Source: Chionoecetes opilio (taxonomy: Eukaryota; Arthropoda; Malacostraca; Decapoda; Majidae). From it: a DNA stretch of 64,000 bases. Location: positions 202,501-266,500 of the forward strand of contig JACEEZ010022900.1 of NCBI GenBank assembly GCA_016584305.1, read 5' to 3'. Under the pieces are notes generated by a model. That model saw only the letters and a list, made by a program, of their open reading frames with translations. It ran no database searches and was not told the origin of the DNA. Of the stretch, positions 35,099-45,255 are shown piece by piece. The stretch's first letter is position 1; each line of letters opens with the position of its first letter. The position numbers and the translations under genes are program-made.

Positions 35099-35180
35099 TC
35101 ATCTAGTAGTCTAGTTGTATTTATCTACATAGTTCTGATTTACAGGAAAAGAGCTATGCTCGTACGGTCCTGTCTCCTAA
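35005..35180 (+). repeat. (GT)n and a family-C repeat fragment
   Basis: (GT)n at 35005-35097 begins right behind the splice donor. TTCATCTAG...AGTTGTATTTATC at 35098-35130 and CTCGTACGGTCCTGTCTCC belong to the dispersed family C. Confidence 0.85.
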
Positions 35181-35186
35181 ACTACT

Positions 35187-36440
35187 ACATTACCCTCCCG
35201 AGTTTGGCGCTTGCTTTCTTTACAAGGCATAGCGCTAAACTTGAGGATCGCGAAACTCGGGTATTGAAAACACTGTAAAAATGCTTATTTAGTTCGGTGC
35301 AAGGTGTAACGTATTTTACGGCTTATAAGACTCATTTTCTCCTCCCCAAAATACCATGAAAATGCCCCGAGCCCCTGTCCACCCAGCAGTGAATGGGTAC
35401 AGGGTGTTAGCCGGGGGTTTGTGACCCGCCTCCCGGGGTGGTCGGCCAAAACTAGAGGACAGGAGAGGAAGAAGAGGAGGAGAGGAGAGGACCTACGAGC
35501 TTGAGCTTGAGTTGGGAGTCACCCAGCTGATGCTGTCGGTGAAGCCTTTGGTCCGGCGTTCTCCCACACTCGTAGTATTCTGTTGGGAGAGAAGCAAAAG
35601 GGGGAAGCAAAACTAGGTATTTCATTTTCCCCTCCTTCCTCTCTCTGCATCACATTTATACGGGGTCCCCCCTCACTGAGGCCCCCCCTGCCTCTCATTC
35701 TCTCTCATGCGTGCTCTCCAAGAATTCTTTTACACTTTCAGCCACACGACTGTCACTCCTACACTCAGCACACAACCCCAGCAGGTACTCCATCTGCCTA
35801 TCCACACTCCTGTCTCTCATCTCTCGTCATTCTTTCACCTCGACTTATCCTACCACTACCTCCAACACCTTTGTTCTAGCATACTCATACCGTTCACATT
35901 CCAGAATCAAGTACTCCACTGTTTCATCCACTCCTGTCTCACACATCACGTACGTCTTGCTAACACCATTCTTCCATCTGTACATACGACTATTTATCTC
36001 TTTAGCGATACTTGATCTTGATATTACCGTAAGGTATAAAATCTTTCTTCTGCACCGTCGAGTGGCCTAAGAACACCCACATGCTGCCCATTAACTCTAC
36101 CTACGATTGCGAGTGCATCGGAGGCCACAGGTGGGCGACATGAATCACAAGCGTCACTATAAGAATCCTGCCTGCGCCAGCACGGGCGAGGGCCAACCAT
36201 CACAGCCCTCGAGGGAACCTCCAGGGCCTACCACCCCACTCCTGGAGGTCACTGTCTATCGGCTCTGTAGGCACACACACACACACACACCCAAAAAAAA
36301 AAAAAAAAAAAAAAACGTGTACGAAGCAGCGTGAAACTCGGAGAGATAATGCGCGAAAGTCGGGATGGTGAGAATTTAGGACTCAGCGCGAAACTCGCGG
36401 ATCGCGAAACTCGCATAGCGTGAAACTCGGGAGGGTACTG
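35187..36440. mobile_element. pogo/Tigger-like MITE with nested SINE and family-C repeat
   Basis: Left end ACCCTCCCGAGTTTGGCGC (from about 35192) pairs with GCGTGAAACTCGGGAGGGTA at 36418-36437. TA flanks at 35185-35186 and 36441-36442. Nested inside: family C (35365-35452, minus) and SINE family D (36046-36316, plus). At the right, GCGAAACTCGCGGATCGCGA is repeated. 35460-36040 is not recognised. Confidence 0.8.
36046..36316 (+). mobile_element. SINE family D, 5'-truncated copy
   Basis: Matches 16430-16655 (CTTCTGCACCGTCGAGTGGC through TGTAGGCACA) but lacks the tRNA-like head, and ends in (CA)n and poly(A). Confidence 0.85.
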
Positions 36441-36442
36441 TA

Positions 36443-36770
36443 CATATTATCCAGCTTGGCTTTGAAGTCATGAATATTCTTGGCATGTACTACCTCCTTA
36501 TCCATGTTATTCCACAGTTCAATGGATCTGTATGGGAATCTATATTTCTTGATATCTCTCTTGCATGTGGTCCTCTTCAACTTCTTCCCATGACCTCTCG
36601 TATCTCTTGCGTTCCATAAAAATCATATCATCCCTATCAACATTTATATTATCATTCTCTATCATCTCTCTATCACTGATAATTTGTTTCACATTTCACA
36701 TCAACATCAATTGTAAGCATAACTACATGGTCCATTGTGCACATTCTTTCCTTGTATCAAGAATATAAAA
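36443..36770 (-). pseudogene. LINE RT C-terminus fragment
   Basis: On the minus strand, RFPYRSIELWNNMDKEVV then KNIHDFKAKLDN is a typical C-terminal signature of LINE ORF2 in arthropods. A different but related fragment lies at 40850-41065, so LINE pieces flank the nuclease element on both sides. Confidence 0.75.
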
Positions 36771-36849
36771 TGGGCGAACACTGAGGCCTGGGTGCAGCCC
36801 TTGTAATATAACTCTATTCGTCAATATTAGTCCGGCAGCCACCAGGCTC

Positions 36850-37139
36850 AACCTTGTTTTAGGGTCTTAAGTTTTTTTTTTTCAGTGGATTTTGTTTGCC
36901 CATATATCCAGTTTGAAAAATATCTTGGTTGGCTCGCTGTCATCCTTGGGCAATTTGAGATAATTAGCATAAAACAAAATGGCCGCCAAGGAAATATCAA
37001 ACTACATAACATACCATAATTCCCTTACAAATTGACATAACCGGTCAACCAATACATGGATTCCAGAGTATTTTGACCCAGAAAATTCATTTCTGGTATT
37101 TTCATATCCAAAATGACCACCATTTTCAAAATGGCTGCC
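36850..37139. repeat. Left terminal inverted repeat of the nuclease element
   Basis: Pairs with 40533-40820 at about 80-85% identity by eye, with small gaps. Confidence 0.85.
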
Positions 37140-37297
37140 TTTCTTTTTTTTTCTTTTTTTGTGAATTTTTATACTTATACTAGTATATAAGAATATTACT
37201 TGTTCAACATGAAAGTAATAAAGATTGACAGTTTTTTAGTCAGATCGTTTTGAGTCCTCAATTTCTAATGGGCATAAATGCATAATTCTTGAGGTAA

Positions 37298-38821
37298 TTA
37301 GTAATCATCCTCATCATCCTCATCATCTGCTGTTCGTGTTTGATCATTGCAACATTCAACGGAGGATTGACAAGCACAAAACATTGTGCATGGTAGCCTC
37401 GACTTGTTACATGCGCATCTTGAGGACTTACATGGCTGTTTACTTGAACATGTGCATCTTATCAACTTTAGTATATGATTCGGTGCTAGCTGAACATTGG
37501 TAGGTACTGTTGTAGGCAGCAGTGACTTTGTTCTGCTTTCTTTGATCCATCCATAACTTGTGGGTTCCAAATCTGGTGGATCTAGTTGCAGGGCATTCTT
37601 CCATATGCATGTTTGCAGATGAGCCCGCTTGACATTCTCAATGAAGGCCTCTGTAGTAGGTGGAAGAGAACATAACTTGGGAGTAACTGTTGCCCCCGAC
37701 TTCCCCGTTCTTGAAGTCCACACACTTACTCTGGCCTCAGACATAGAATTGGTCTTTAATTGTCCATAACAGGAAGCTATGAATTTTGTTGCCTGTTCCA
37801 ACACCTCAGGCCAGTTAGCCTCAGCATTACCTATCATATCCAGATTCAGACCTGTTTTCAGTACTTTCAACATCTTTCCTTTTCCTATACCAAAACATGC
37901 TGCCACTGTATCACATCCAGTAAGAGTATGACCTGCCAATATTGCTGGAAGTATGTTCTGATGTTTCTTTACAGTGGCCTGGATATCAACAACAGTTCTC
38001 TCTTTTACAGGTGATTCCATAAACATTGGTGTTTGTATGCCTTGTTCCAGGTAATGATACAGAAGAAGTGCATAAACATCTGTATCATCTGCAAGAACAG
38101 TGACAGGTTGCTGCTGAGCTACAGCAACTGCTATAGCCTGCTGCACAATGATGTTATCAGCTTCTTCATGAGTGGTTGCCATGTCAGCTCTTTCTACAAT
38201 TGTACCACTGCAACTTACTTCTACAGGTGTTTTGTCCTGACCTGTTATCATAAGTTTGTGCTTTGTTGTATTCTTCTGAATGAAATCTGTGTCATTCAGA
38301 ATGTTGTCGCAAATAATATTGATCAATTGCTTCTTGTTTTCTGTCATTGTAAGGGCAAGCTTCTGAGAAGGCAGAGGCGCTGTGGGACTTAAATTAAATA
38401 CGCGGCAGCCTTCATTCCCTCTACAGGTCCTTGTAGAACATTTTGTACTGAAATCCTCATATCTGTCAAAGATCAAAAACACATCTTCAGTTTTCAGCCT
38501 CTGTTCTATGTGACTTTTGAATTTATCTACATAATCAAGTACCACAGGCTGTTTAGTTGGACTTGATGCTGGCCAATGAGGAATCCACAGGAGGGCACAA
38601 CCATCAATGGCTGTGCATACTGACTTCTGAGTCAACTGTCTGTTTGATACATCTATCCTTGTCTGGGTTTTCAAGACAGACTTTGATTTAGAGACTCGTA
38701 TTTCTCCTGATTCAGTAAAGAGAGCTGTGGGGACTGGTGAGAGCTCATATGACAGAACCTCTTTAATATCTATATCTCTGGAACTAGCTTGTAGTTGTGG
38801 TGTAGAGAAATAAAATGCCAC
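37298..38821 (-). CDS. FEN1/XPG-superfamily nuclease with C-terminal Cys-rich domain
   Basis: There are 507 open codons, but the first codon is GTG; the nearest upstream signal is an acceptor-like TTTGTAG, so the N-terminus probably comes from another exon. Counting from that GTG, the acidic set of flap nucleases is present in order: AID73G, IFD119, E220-A-D222, D246-T-D248, and G-C-D304 followed by GIGKGK, the helix-hairpin-like segment that in FEN1 contacts duplex DNA. These align in order with human FEN1 D34, D86, E158/E160, D179/D181 and D233. A C-terminal cluster (residues 456-491) with ten cysteines in CxC and CxxxxxC spacing resembles CXC/Tesmin zinc-binding motifs, and the protein ends in a D/E-rich tail. 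The protein should cut branched or flap DNA in the nucleus. Whether it moves the element is inference. Confidence 0.8.
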   Translation of the reverse strand: MAFYFSTPQLQASSRDIDIKEVLSYELSPVPTALFTESGEIRVSKSKSVLKTQTRIDVSNRQLTQKSVCTAIDGCALLWIPHWPASSPTKQPVVLDYVDKFKSHIEQRLKTEDVFLIFDRYEDFSTKCSTRTCRGNEGCRVFNLSPTAPLPSQKLALTMTENKKQLINIICDNILNDTDFIQKNTTKHKLMITGQDKTPVEVSCSGTIVERADMATTHEEADNIIVQQAIAVAVAQQQPVTVLADDTDVYALLLYHYLEQGIQTPMFMESPVKERTVVDIQATVKKHQNILPAILAGHTLTGCDTVAACFGIGKGKMLKVLKTGLNLDMIGNAEANWPEVLEQATKFIASCYGQLKTNSMSEARVSVWTSRTGKSGATVTPKLCSLPPTTEAFIENVKRAHLQTCIWKNALQLDPPDLEPTSYGWIKESRTKSLLPTTVPTNVQLAPNHILKLIRCTCSSKQPCKSSRCACNKSRLPCTMFCACQSSVECCNDQTRTADDEDDEDDY

Positions 38822-38980
38822 ACTACAAATGGATGTGAGGATTACGAGGAAACAAACACGTGAGGATCAATCACCTATACATATCTGATGTGAATATAGC
38901 ATGTTCAGGCATCCCTAGTTTTCAACAGTTTCTATAAAAAACTATACACACTGCACCTTCAGATAATTTCATGAGTAAAT

Positions 38981-40478
38981 GTACAAAATAGTAAAATCTA
39001 CTATAGTCTATTCACTTAAGCCTGGATTCCTGGGCTGGGAGCTGGGAGCTGCCTAGCCGAGTTTGTAAGGACGTCGCTGATTGGCTGATAGACTCGGGCT
39101 GGGTGGCGATGGTGGTGGTACTTGCTTCGTCGCAACCCAAAACCCTTGCGTTGCCTCAGAAAAATATTCATATTTCTTGGCTTTACTCATCTCTTACACA
39201 AGATAGGCCTATTTTGTTTGCATCAGTAAATCAGGCAGTGATTGTTCAACAACAACACGCCATTCATAACTCAATAGGGTAAAAAATAAAGTCATGACTG
39301 ACTATCACAAGAGTAGGCGGACTTTTAGGTTTTCAGTGCATTGAAATGTTGTACTCCTACCCGATATAACCAAGCTACCAGATAATAGTTATGAAAGCTG
39401 AGCCTACCATCGTGTTCATAATACATTGCTGCATATCATGAGCATAAAAAAATTACAGTAAGACTACACTAATATTAAGATAATTAAAGGAAAGTAAAAG
39501 AGTGTATAAACATTATTTCTTGCTTATTTTGCTTCACTCGCTCTAACTCCATATGTTTTGGTCACATTCAATTTTCAAGAACTGTTTCAAATCCTTATAC
39601 TTTTCCGCTTCCTGTGGTATGTAGCACGTACCAATAAGGAAAATAGTAGGTGGTCAAAATGGCTAAGAAAGTTAAACTGTTTCAAACTGGTGCCGTGACG
39701 GGTGGAGCCTCTGATAGCTCTCCCGAAAACAGTCTCTCCTATATAGGGAGCAATGCTCACCCGTCACTGTGCCAGTTTGCAGTAGTAGTTTTAACTTCTT
39801 AGCCATTTTGACCACCTACTCTTTTCCTTATTGGTACGTGCTACATACCACAGGAAGCGGAAAAGTATAAGGATTTTGAAACAGTTCTTGAAAATTGAAT
39901 GTGACCAAAACTTATGGAGTTAGAGCGAGTTGAAGCAAAATAAGCAAGAAATAATGTTTATACACTCTTTTACTTTCCTTTAATTATCTTAATATTAGTG
40001 TAGTCTTACTGTATTTTTTTTATACTCATGATATGCAGCAATGTATTATGAACACGATGGTAAACTCAGCTTTCATAACTATTATCTGGTAGCTTGGTTA
40101 TATCGGGTAGGAGTACAACATTTCAATGCACTGAAAACCTAAAAGTCCGCCTACTCATGTGATAGTCAGTCATGACTTTATTTTTTACCCTATTGAGTTA
40201 TGAATGGCGTGTTGTTGTTGAACAATCACTGCCTGATTTACTGATGTAAACAAAATAGGCCTATCTTGTGTAAGAGAGGAGTAAAGCCAAGAAATATGAA
40301 TATTTTTCTGAGGCAACACAAGGGTTTTGGGTTGCGGCCAGGCAAGTACCACCACCATCGCCACCCTGCCCGAGGCTATCAGCCAATCAGCGACGTCGTT
40401 ACATACTCGCCTAGGCATCGAGCCGCTCCCAGGAATCCAGCTTAAGTGAATAGACTATAGTAAATTAACAAATTGTAC
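38981..40478. repeat. Palindrome with ~725-bp arms inside the nuclease element
   Basis: Arm 38981-39707 and arm 39756-40478 are complementary at roughly 90%, from GTAC...CTATAGTCTATTCACTTAAG at the outside to ATGGCTAAGAA...GTGACGGGTG at the centre, with a 48-base spacer. Each arm starts, from the centre outwards, with an ATG frame beginning MAKK. The minus-strand one (ATG at 39806) is followed by a donor-like GGTGAGC at 39761 and points at the nuclease gene, but its phase (1) does not fit the acceptor at 38823 (needs 2) without another exon. Confidence 0.9.
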
Positions 40479-40532
40479 GAATCATACATACGTCAAAATT
40501 ACGATTTGAACACTTCAATTTCTTATTTGTTG

Positions 40533-40820
40533 GGCAGCCATTTTGAAAACGGTGGCCATTTTTAATTTGAAAATACCAGAAATAGATTTTCTGGATCAAA
40601 ATACCCTGGAATTCATGTATTGGTTGACCCTCTGTGTGAATTTTCAAGGGATGTATGGTATTTTATGTATTTTGATATAATTTTGGCGGCCATTTTGTTT
40701 TATGCTAATTATCTCAAATTACCCAAGGCTGACAGCGAGCCAACATATATATTTTTCAAACAGGATATGTTGGCAAACAAAATCCACTGAAAAAAAAACC
40801 TAAGACCCCAAAACAAGGTT
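40533..40820. repeat. Right terminal inverted repeat of the nuclease element
   Basis: Complement of 36850-37139. On this side the TIR adjoins the palindrome arm directly, whereas on the left the gene lies between them. Confidence 0.85.
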
Positions 40821-40849
40821 ATAAAAAAAATGTACTTGTGGCTGCCGGT

Positions 40850-41065
40850 CCATGTGTCACTTTGTGTCACTTTTCTATGTTCTTATCTGATAGTTCTAGC
40901 CGTATTGTATTTGGAGAGGATTAAGTCAAACTCATATATCTCGTATTTTAATACTATTTTATCATATTTGTCTTTAAAGCTATGTATGGTATTACCACAT
41001 ACAGCTTCTTCCTGCAGCATATTCCATTAATAAAAAATGATCTGTCTGAAAAACTGACAGCCAGA
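40850..41065 (-). pseudogene. LINE RT C-terminus fragment
   Basis: On the minus strand WNMLQEEAVCGNTIHSFKDK is the same kind of LINE C-terminus as at 36443, though of a different subfamily. Confidence 0.6.
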
Positions 41066-41107
41066 TTGTTAAATGTGGCCTTCCCCATCCCATGACGGGT
41101 CCACATG

Positions 41108-41792
41108 AAGGACTTTCCGTACATCCCAGGCTGATGTCTTACCTTTTCTACAAAATGATGACACTGTGTCACTGCCAGTAAATGTATGAAACCCCAGCAG
41201 TGACTCAGATTTAGCAACACTTAGTGTAATAACTGTCACGAACAGGAATGTAGTGGAAGGTCTTGCCTGTGCCAAAAGCAATCCACAACTTATTGAACCC
41301 AAGACGATTGAAATATGCAACTGCAAGTACAACAGCATCCGTATCAACTGTTTCATTATGATGTTCATGTTGCCCTTACTCGCTGCATCAGATGCATGGA
41401 TGATGATCCTTGTATCAGCTTCAGTATCAGCAGACAGATGTAAATAACCTGTCTCCCTGCCAGCTGAAGAAGCTGATACAAGGATCATCATCCATGCATC
41501 TGATGCAGCGAGTAAGGGCAGCAAGAACATCATAATAAAAACAGTTGATACGGATGGTGTTGTACTTGCAGTTGCAAATTTCAATCGTCTTGGGTTCAAT
41601 AAGTTGTGGATTGCTTTTGGCACAGGCAAGACCTTCCACTACATTCCTGTTCGTGACATAGCTATTACACTTAAGTGTTGCTAAATCTGAGTCACTGCTG
41701 GGGTTTCATACATTTACTGGCTGTGACACAGTGTCATCATTTTGTGGAAAAGTTAAGAAATCAGCCTGGGATGTACGGAAAGTCCTCCCTGA
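41108..41792. repeat. Inverted duplication of the second nuclease gene
   Basis: Left arm 41108-41426 (gene on minus strand) and right arm 41463-41792 (gene on plus strand) are about 95% complementary and almost touch. Both contain ATGCATCTGATGCAGCGAGT or its complement. Confidence 0.92.
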
Positions 41793-42264
41793 GGCAACAG
41801 CAGCATTAAAAGAAATATCAACAACATGTAGAGCCCATTCTTCTGAGACACATGCACAGTTAGATAGGTTTGTTATTCTCACATATGACAGAACAAGTGC
41901 TGCAACTAGCGTCAATGATTGTAGAAGAGACCTATTTACAAGAAAGGGAAAAACAATCATGACATTACTACCACCTACAAAGGCAGCCCTAGCTGAACAC
42001 ATCAAACGTGCATGTTACCAGGCAGGTCTTGTATGGAGACAGGCTTTAGTACTTGACCCAGACAAACCTTCTCCATCAGACTGGGGATGGACAAAAGAGG
42101 GTGATATCTGGAAGCCATTCTGGACCTCTCTTCCAGAAGCATCAAAAAGTTGCAGAGAACTAGTTAGGTGTAAGTGCAATTGTTGTTAAAGTCGCTGCAG
42201 TTGTTCGAGGGTGAAAATGCCATGTACACCTGGTTGTGCTCGTGTGTGTGTGCAGCAAAACTAA
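41455..42264 (+). pseudogene. Second FEN1/XPG-like nuclease of the same family, decayed
   Basis: Plus-strand reading gives EEADTRIIIH, TVDTDGVVLAV, then after a frameshift near 41670 FTGCDTVSSF, WDVRKVL, PPTKAALAEHIKRACYQAGL and SDWGWTKEGD, then a Cys-rich end (RCKCNCC, stop, SRCSCS and MPCTPGC). The E-A-D, D-T-D and G-C-D motifs and the PPTxxxxxxHIKRA/W-x-WxK blocks match the 37298-38821 protein, but overall identity is low, so it is an old divergent lineage and not a recent copy. The first acidic motifs are missing because the left part is replaced by the inverted duplication. One in-frame TAA interrupts the Cys cluster. Confidence 0.8.
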
Positions 42265-42904
42265 TATAACAGAAAAGAAGTTTGTATAGCTAAATGGAAC
42301 AAAATATATATGAGTGCCTTGAATTTATCATAATCTATTTGTAGGCATAGCTGAACGTGAATTATTTTTCATTTATGTCCTGCGGAGAAACAAATATTTT
42401 TACCATAGAAAAGAAAAATGTAATAATACTGTATTTTGTTGAAGACATTTGTGTGCAGTACATATGGATTAGTGTATATTATGGGAAAAAAATTAATGTT
42501 AACTAATGTGGAAGAGAATAAGTAACAATCTGATTTTTTTTAAATTTCTTTACGTGACTTTGGAGTTTCTGATACCTTTAGTCCATCACTACAAGTTCTA
42601 GCATTTAAAAGTCATTAATTTATATTTAGAGAATGCTTTCAGGAGTCTGTACTTACAAACAGATTGAAAATATATGGATTAGAACCAGATATATGGTCAT
42701 TTTAGTGAAACCGCCGTGGGATCAACATGTAAGTGGCGCCACCTGCCACTAGGGGGCAGTACCAAAGTGCTTCCACCCAACAAAAGACTTGTAGGCTAAT
42801 GGTCATATGTATAGGCTACGTGTGCCAAATTTGGTGCCTGTAAAGAAAAGTGCACAAACATGGCCTTTTTTGGCGTTAACCGACTAGACTAATGTATTGA
42901 GGCT
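42265..42904. other. Intron sequence, nothing recognised
   Basis: AT-rich; includes TGGCGCCACCTGCCACTAGG near 42734. No element ends found. Confidence 0.4.
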
Positions 42905-43525
42905 AAAAATCGAGCTAATACGGTTTTATGATTCATTGCCAGGAGTGTTAAAAGTAGAAGTGGTGATGTTATTCTAAAACTATAATTTGCTCTAGTCAGA
43001 CCTCACCTAGACTATGCGGTCGGCGGTACAGCTTTGGTTCCCGTATTACAGGATGGATATAGCATTGTTATAATCAGTCCAGAGAAGGATGATTAAATTG
43101 ATACAGGGGATGCGTAACTTTAGTTATAAGAGTTGATTGAAGCTATTAAATTTACACTCACTCGAGAGGCGTAGAGTAAGGTGCGATCTGATAAAAGAAT
43201 TAAAGTGGTTAAAGAGACAATAAAGGCGATGTTGGGAAAGTTCTTACGGCTAGTAAACATGGTAAAACAAGAAGTAACGGATTCAAACTGGTAAAACGTA
43301 AATTTTAAAAAGAAATATCGAGAAACGGGTTCACAAATAGGGTGGTAAATGATTGGAATGGACTCAGTCATCAGGTCGTTAGTGCGGAGTCAATAGGGAG
43401 TTTTAAAAGGACTGCCTGGACAAATTAACGGATGGGGATGAAAGGTAGATGTAGTTAGTGATAAAAAAGGGGAACTACCATGTGTAAGTCTCACGACCAC
43501 TTGTAACTTCCTTATTTTCTTATAT
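42905..43525 (+). pseudogene. LINE RT C-terminal end, plus strand
   Basis: Stop-riddled translation with RPHLDYAV near 43000 and the same 3' end as 22745 (TGTAACTTCCTTATTTTCTTA). Aged copy. Confidence 0.75.
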
Positions 43526-43544
43526 TCTTATGTTTTTAACTAAA

Positions 43545-43610
43545 CCTCCAGCGCCTAACATCCGAGCCATGGATGTCACTGCCTACAGGCGCTTTAGGCT
43601 AAAAAGTAAA
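43545..43610 (+). mobile_element. SINE family D 3' end fragment
   Basis: CCTCCAGCGCCTAACATCCG through CTACAGGCGCTTTAGGC matches the 3' end of the SINE at 16345. Confidence 0.7.
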
Positions 43611-43639
43611 AAGAAAGAGAAAGTGAGAAAAAAAATATA

Positions 43640-44560
43640 TATACTATATATATATAGCTTTATATATCTTGATCTTTTCCTAACTACTAACCCTTTTGCT
43701 TACTCTGAAACTATTCTCTCCGTTGGGTTCCTCCGATCACATTTTTATTTCTGTAACTTGTCCTATCGCTCCGGTACCGCCACGGGACCCACCTAATCGG
43801 AGGTGCTTCTGGCATTTCAACTCAGCTAAGTGGGAAGACCTAAGGCAGTACTACTCTGATTTTCCATGGGATGATTACTGCTTCCATGTGAGAGACCCAT
43901 CTCTTTGTGCAGAGCGCATAACTGAGGTCAGAGTCTCTGGCATGGAGGTGTACATTCCACACACTTTCTCTAATCCTAAAGCCCGTCAACCTTGGTTTAA
44001 TTCTGCTTGTTCTCATGCTGTCCAAGATAGAGAGGCGGCTCACAGACGGTACCGTAACCATCCATCTCCTGAAACTCATGCCCTTTATATTTCTGCCCGT
44101 AATCATGCCAAATCTTTACGTCAACTTACCAAAAACTTCTTCATTCATAGAAAATATCAAAATCTTTCTGAATCGAATTCCTCTCGTGACTTCTGGCATC
44201 TAGCTAATAATATCTCTAACAATTTTTCTTCTTCATCTTTCCCTCCTATGCTTCACCCAGATGGCTCCACAGCTGTCTCATCTATTTCTAAAGCTGAACT
44301 CTTCGCTCAAACCTTTGCTGAAAATTCCACTCTGGTTGATGAAGGGCTTGTTCCTCCTTCCTCTCGACTTCCTACGACTGAAATCTTTTCAAGAGAAGAG
44401 TGACAAGACATCTTCCGAACTAAATTGGCCCATCCCCCTTTCTTTATTCTCCTACAGTCTTCTTTATAGGGACTGGCAACTAAGCGGGCTTTGTGTTACC
44501 TCTTTTTGTTGTGCCCTTGGCCAGTCCTTTGTGATGTAAAAAAATTAAAATAAAATAAAC
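43640..44560 (+). pseudogene. Jockey-like LINE with internal deletion of reverse transcriptase
   Basis: First LDLFLTTNP (end of the endonuclease), then, after a frameshift near 43725, PLGSSDHIFISV, the conserved end of the APE endonuclease. A linker of about 200 residues (FWHFNSAKWEDL, KARQPWFNSAC, SRDFWHLAN) leads into SRLPTTEIFSREE. There the sequence jumps straight to the RT C-terminus/3' UTR shared with 28379-28820 and ends in an A-rich tail. The whole RT domain (at least 1.5 kb) is gone. The join lies in CTTCCTACGACTGAAATC, which resembles CTTCCTAGGACTTAAATC at the normal RT end. Confidence 0.82.
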
Positions 44561-44894
44561 ACGCACACTACACGCTTTGTTGTTTTAAGTTGACTGGTTG
44601 TGCTGGTCTGTGCGTTGTGTTGTCAGTGTGAAGGCCGGTTCTCACTAGCCCGCTTCTACGGCCACCGTTGCCGTTCACCGTCCAACAATGACGTCACAAA
44701 AAAGTCGACCGCACCGCCGTACCGCTGTACGGTTGCCGTACAACAGTGGTTCCCAACCAGGGGTCCATGGTCCCCAAGGGGTCCATGGAAGAATTTCAAG
44801 GGGTCCATAGATATTCTAAGAATCTAATTATTTTAAAATTTGAATTACTGGAATATAATAATAAGAGAGAGAAAACATTAATAACCGTTATTTT

Positions 44895-45255
44895 ATCATG
44901 GTAAGAGTAGCAAAAAATCCGTTCTTATGTCAGGTTGATGATGTGTCAGAAGACGCACAAGAAGAGTTCATTGAGCTTATCCACGATTCAACAGCTAAGA
45001 ATGTTTTCCAGTCAAACTCCTTGTCTAGCCTTGGTGTTCAATGATGGAATCATATCCCAAAATAAGTGATCTGTCAGTTCGAGTTCTTTTGCCTTTTGCT
45101 TCAACCTACCTGTGCGGTTTTCTGCATTACTTACAATAAAAAGTAAATCAAGGAACAAGCTGTCTGTGGAAGATGACTTGCGGTGTGCACTGGCCGCCAC
45201 TGAGCCAAGGATGCATGAGCTGGTTGCTCAGAAACAACCACAAAAGTCCCATTGA
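44895..45255 (+). pseudogene. hAT transposase C-terminus (ZBED5-like dimerisation domain)
   Basis: Three frames read in turn give NPFLCQVDDVSEDAQEEFIE, then SMMESYPKISDLSVRVLLPF, then SALLTIKSKSRNKLSVEDDL and RMHELVAQKQ before a stop. This is the C-terminal dimerisation region of a ZBED5/SCAND3-type protein, with frameshifts near 45035 and 45117. The fragment at 139-735 is the N-terminus of the same protein family. Confidence 0.88.

Larger units (their letters stand above)
36850..40820 (-). mobile_element. 4-kb TIR element encoding a FEN1/XPG-like nuclease (unclassified)
   Basis: Left TIR 36850-37139 and right TIR 40533-40820 are inverted copies over about 290 bases. Shared blocks include TAGCATAAAACAAAATGGC/complement, CAGTGGATTTTGTTTGCC and AAAATGGCTGCC. 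Between them lie the nuclease gene (37298-38821, minus) and a palindrome of about 725-bp arms (38981-40478). No DDE transposase is visible. A further inverted 11-mer, CCGGCAGCCAC, lies just outside both TIRs (36832-36842, 40838-40848), so the true ends may be slightly wider; no convincing target duplication was found. XPG-like nuclease domains have been reported in some Academ-superfamily DNA transposons, which is the nearest class I can name. The assignment is open. The element sits inside the 12.5-kb intron of the host gene. Confidence 0.75.

Noticed and set aside
39761..39806. 5' exon of the nuclease gene (MAKK start with donor GGTGAGC)
   Set aside because: Its exit phase (1) does not match the acceptor at 38823, which needs phase 2; kept only as a remark because another exon could intervene.
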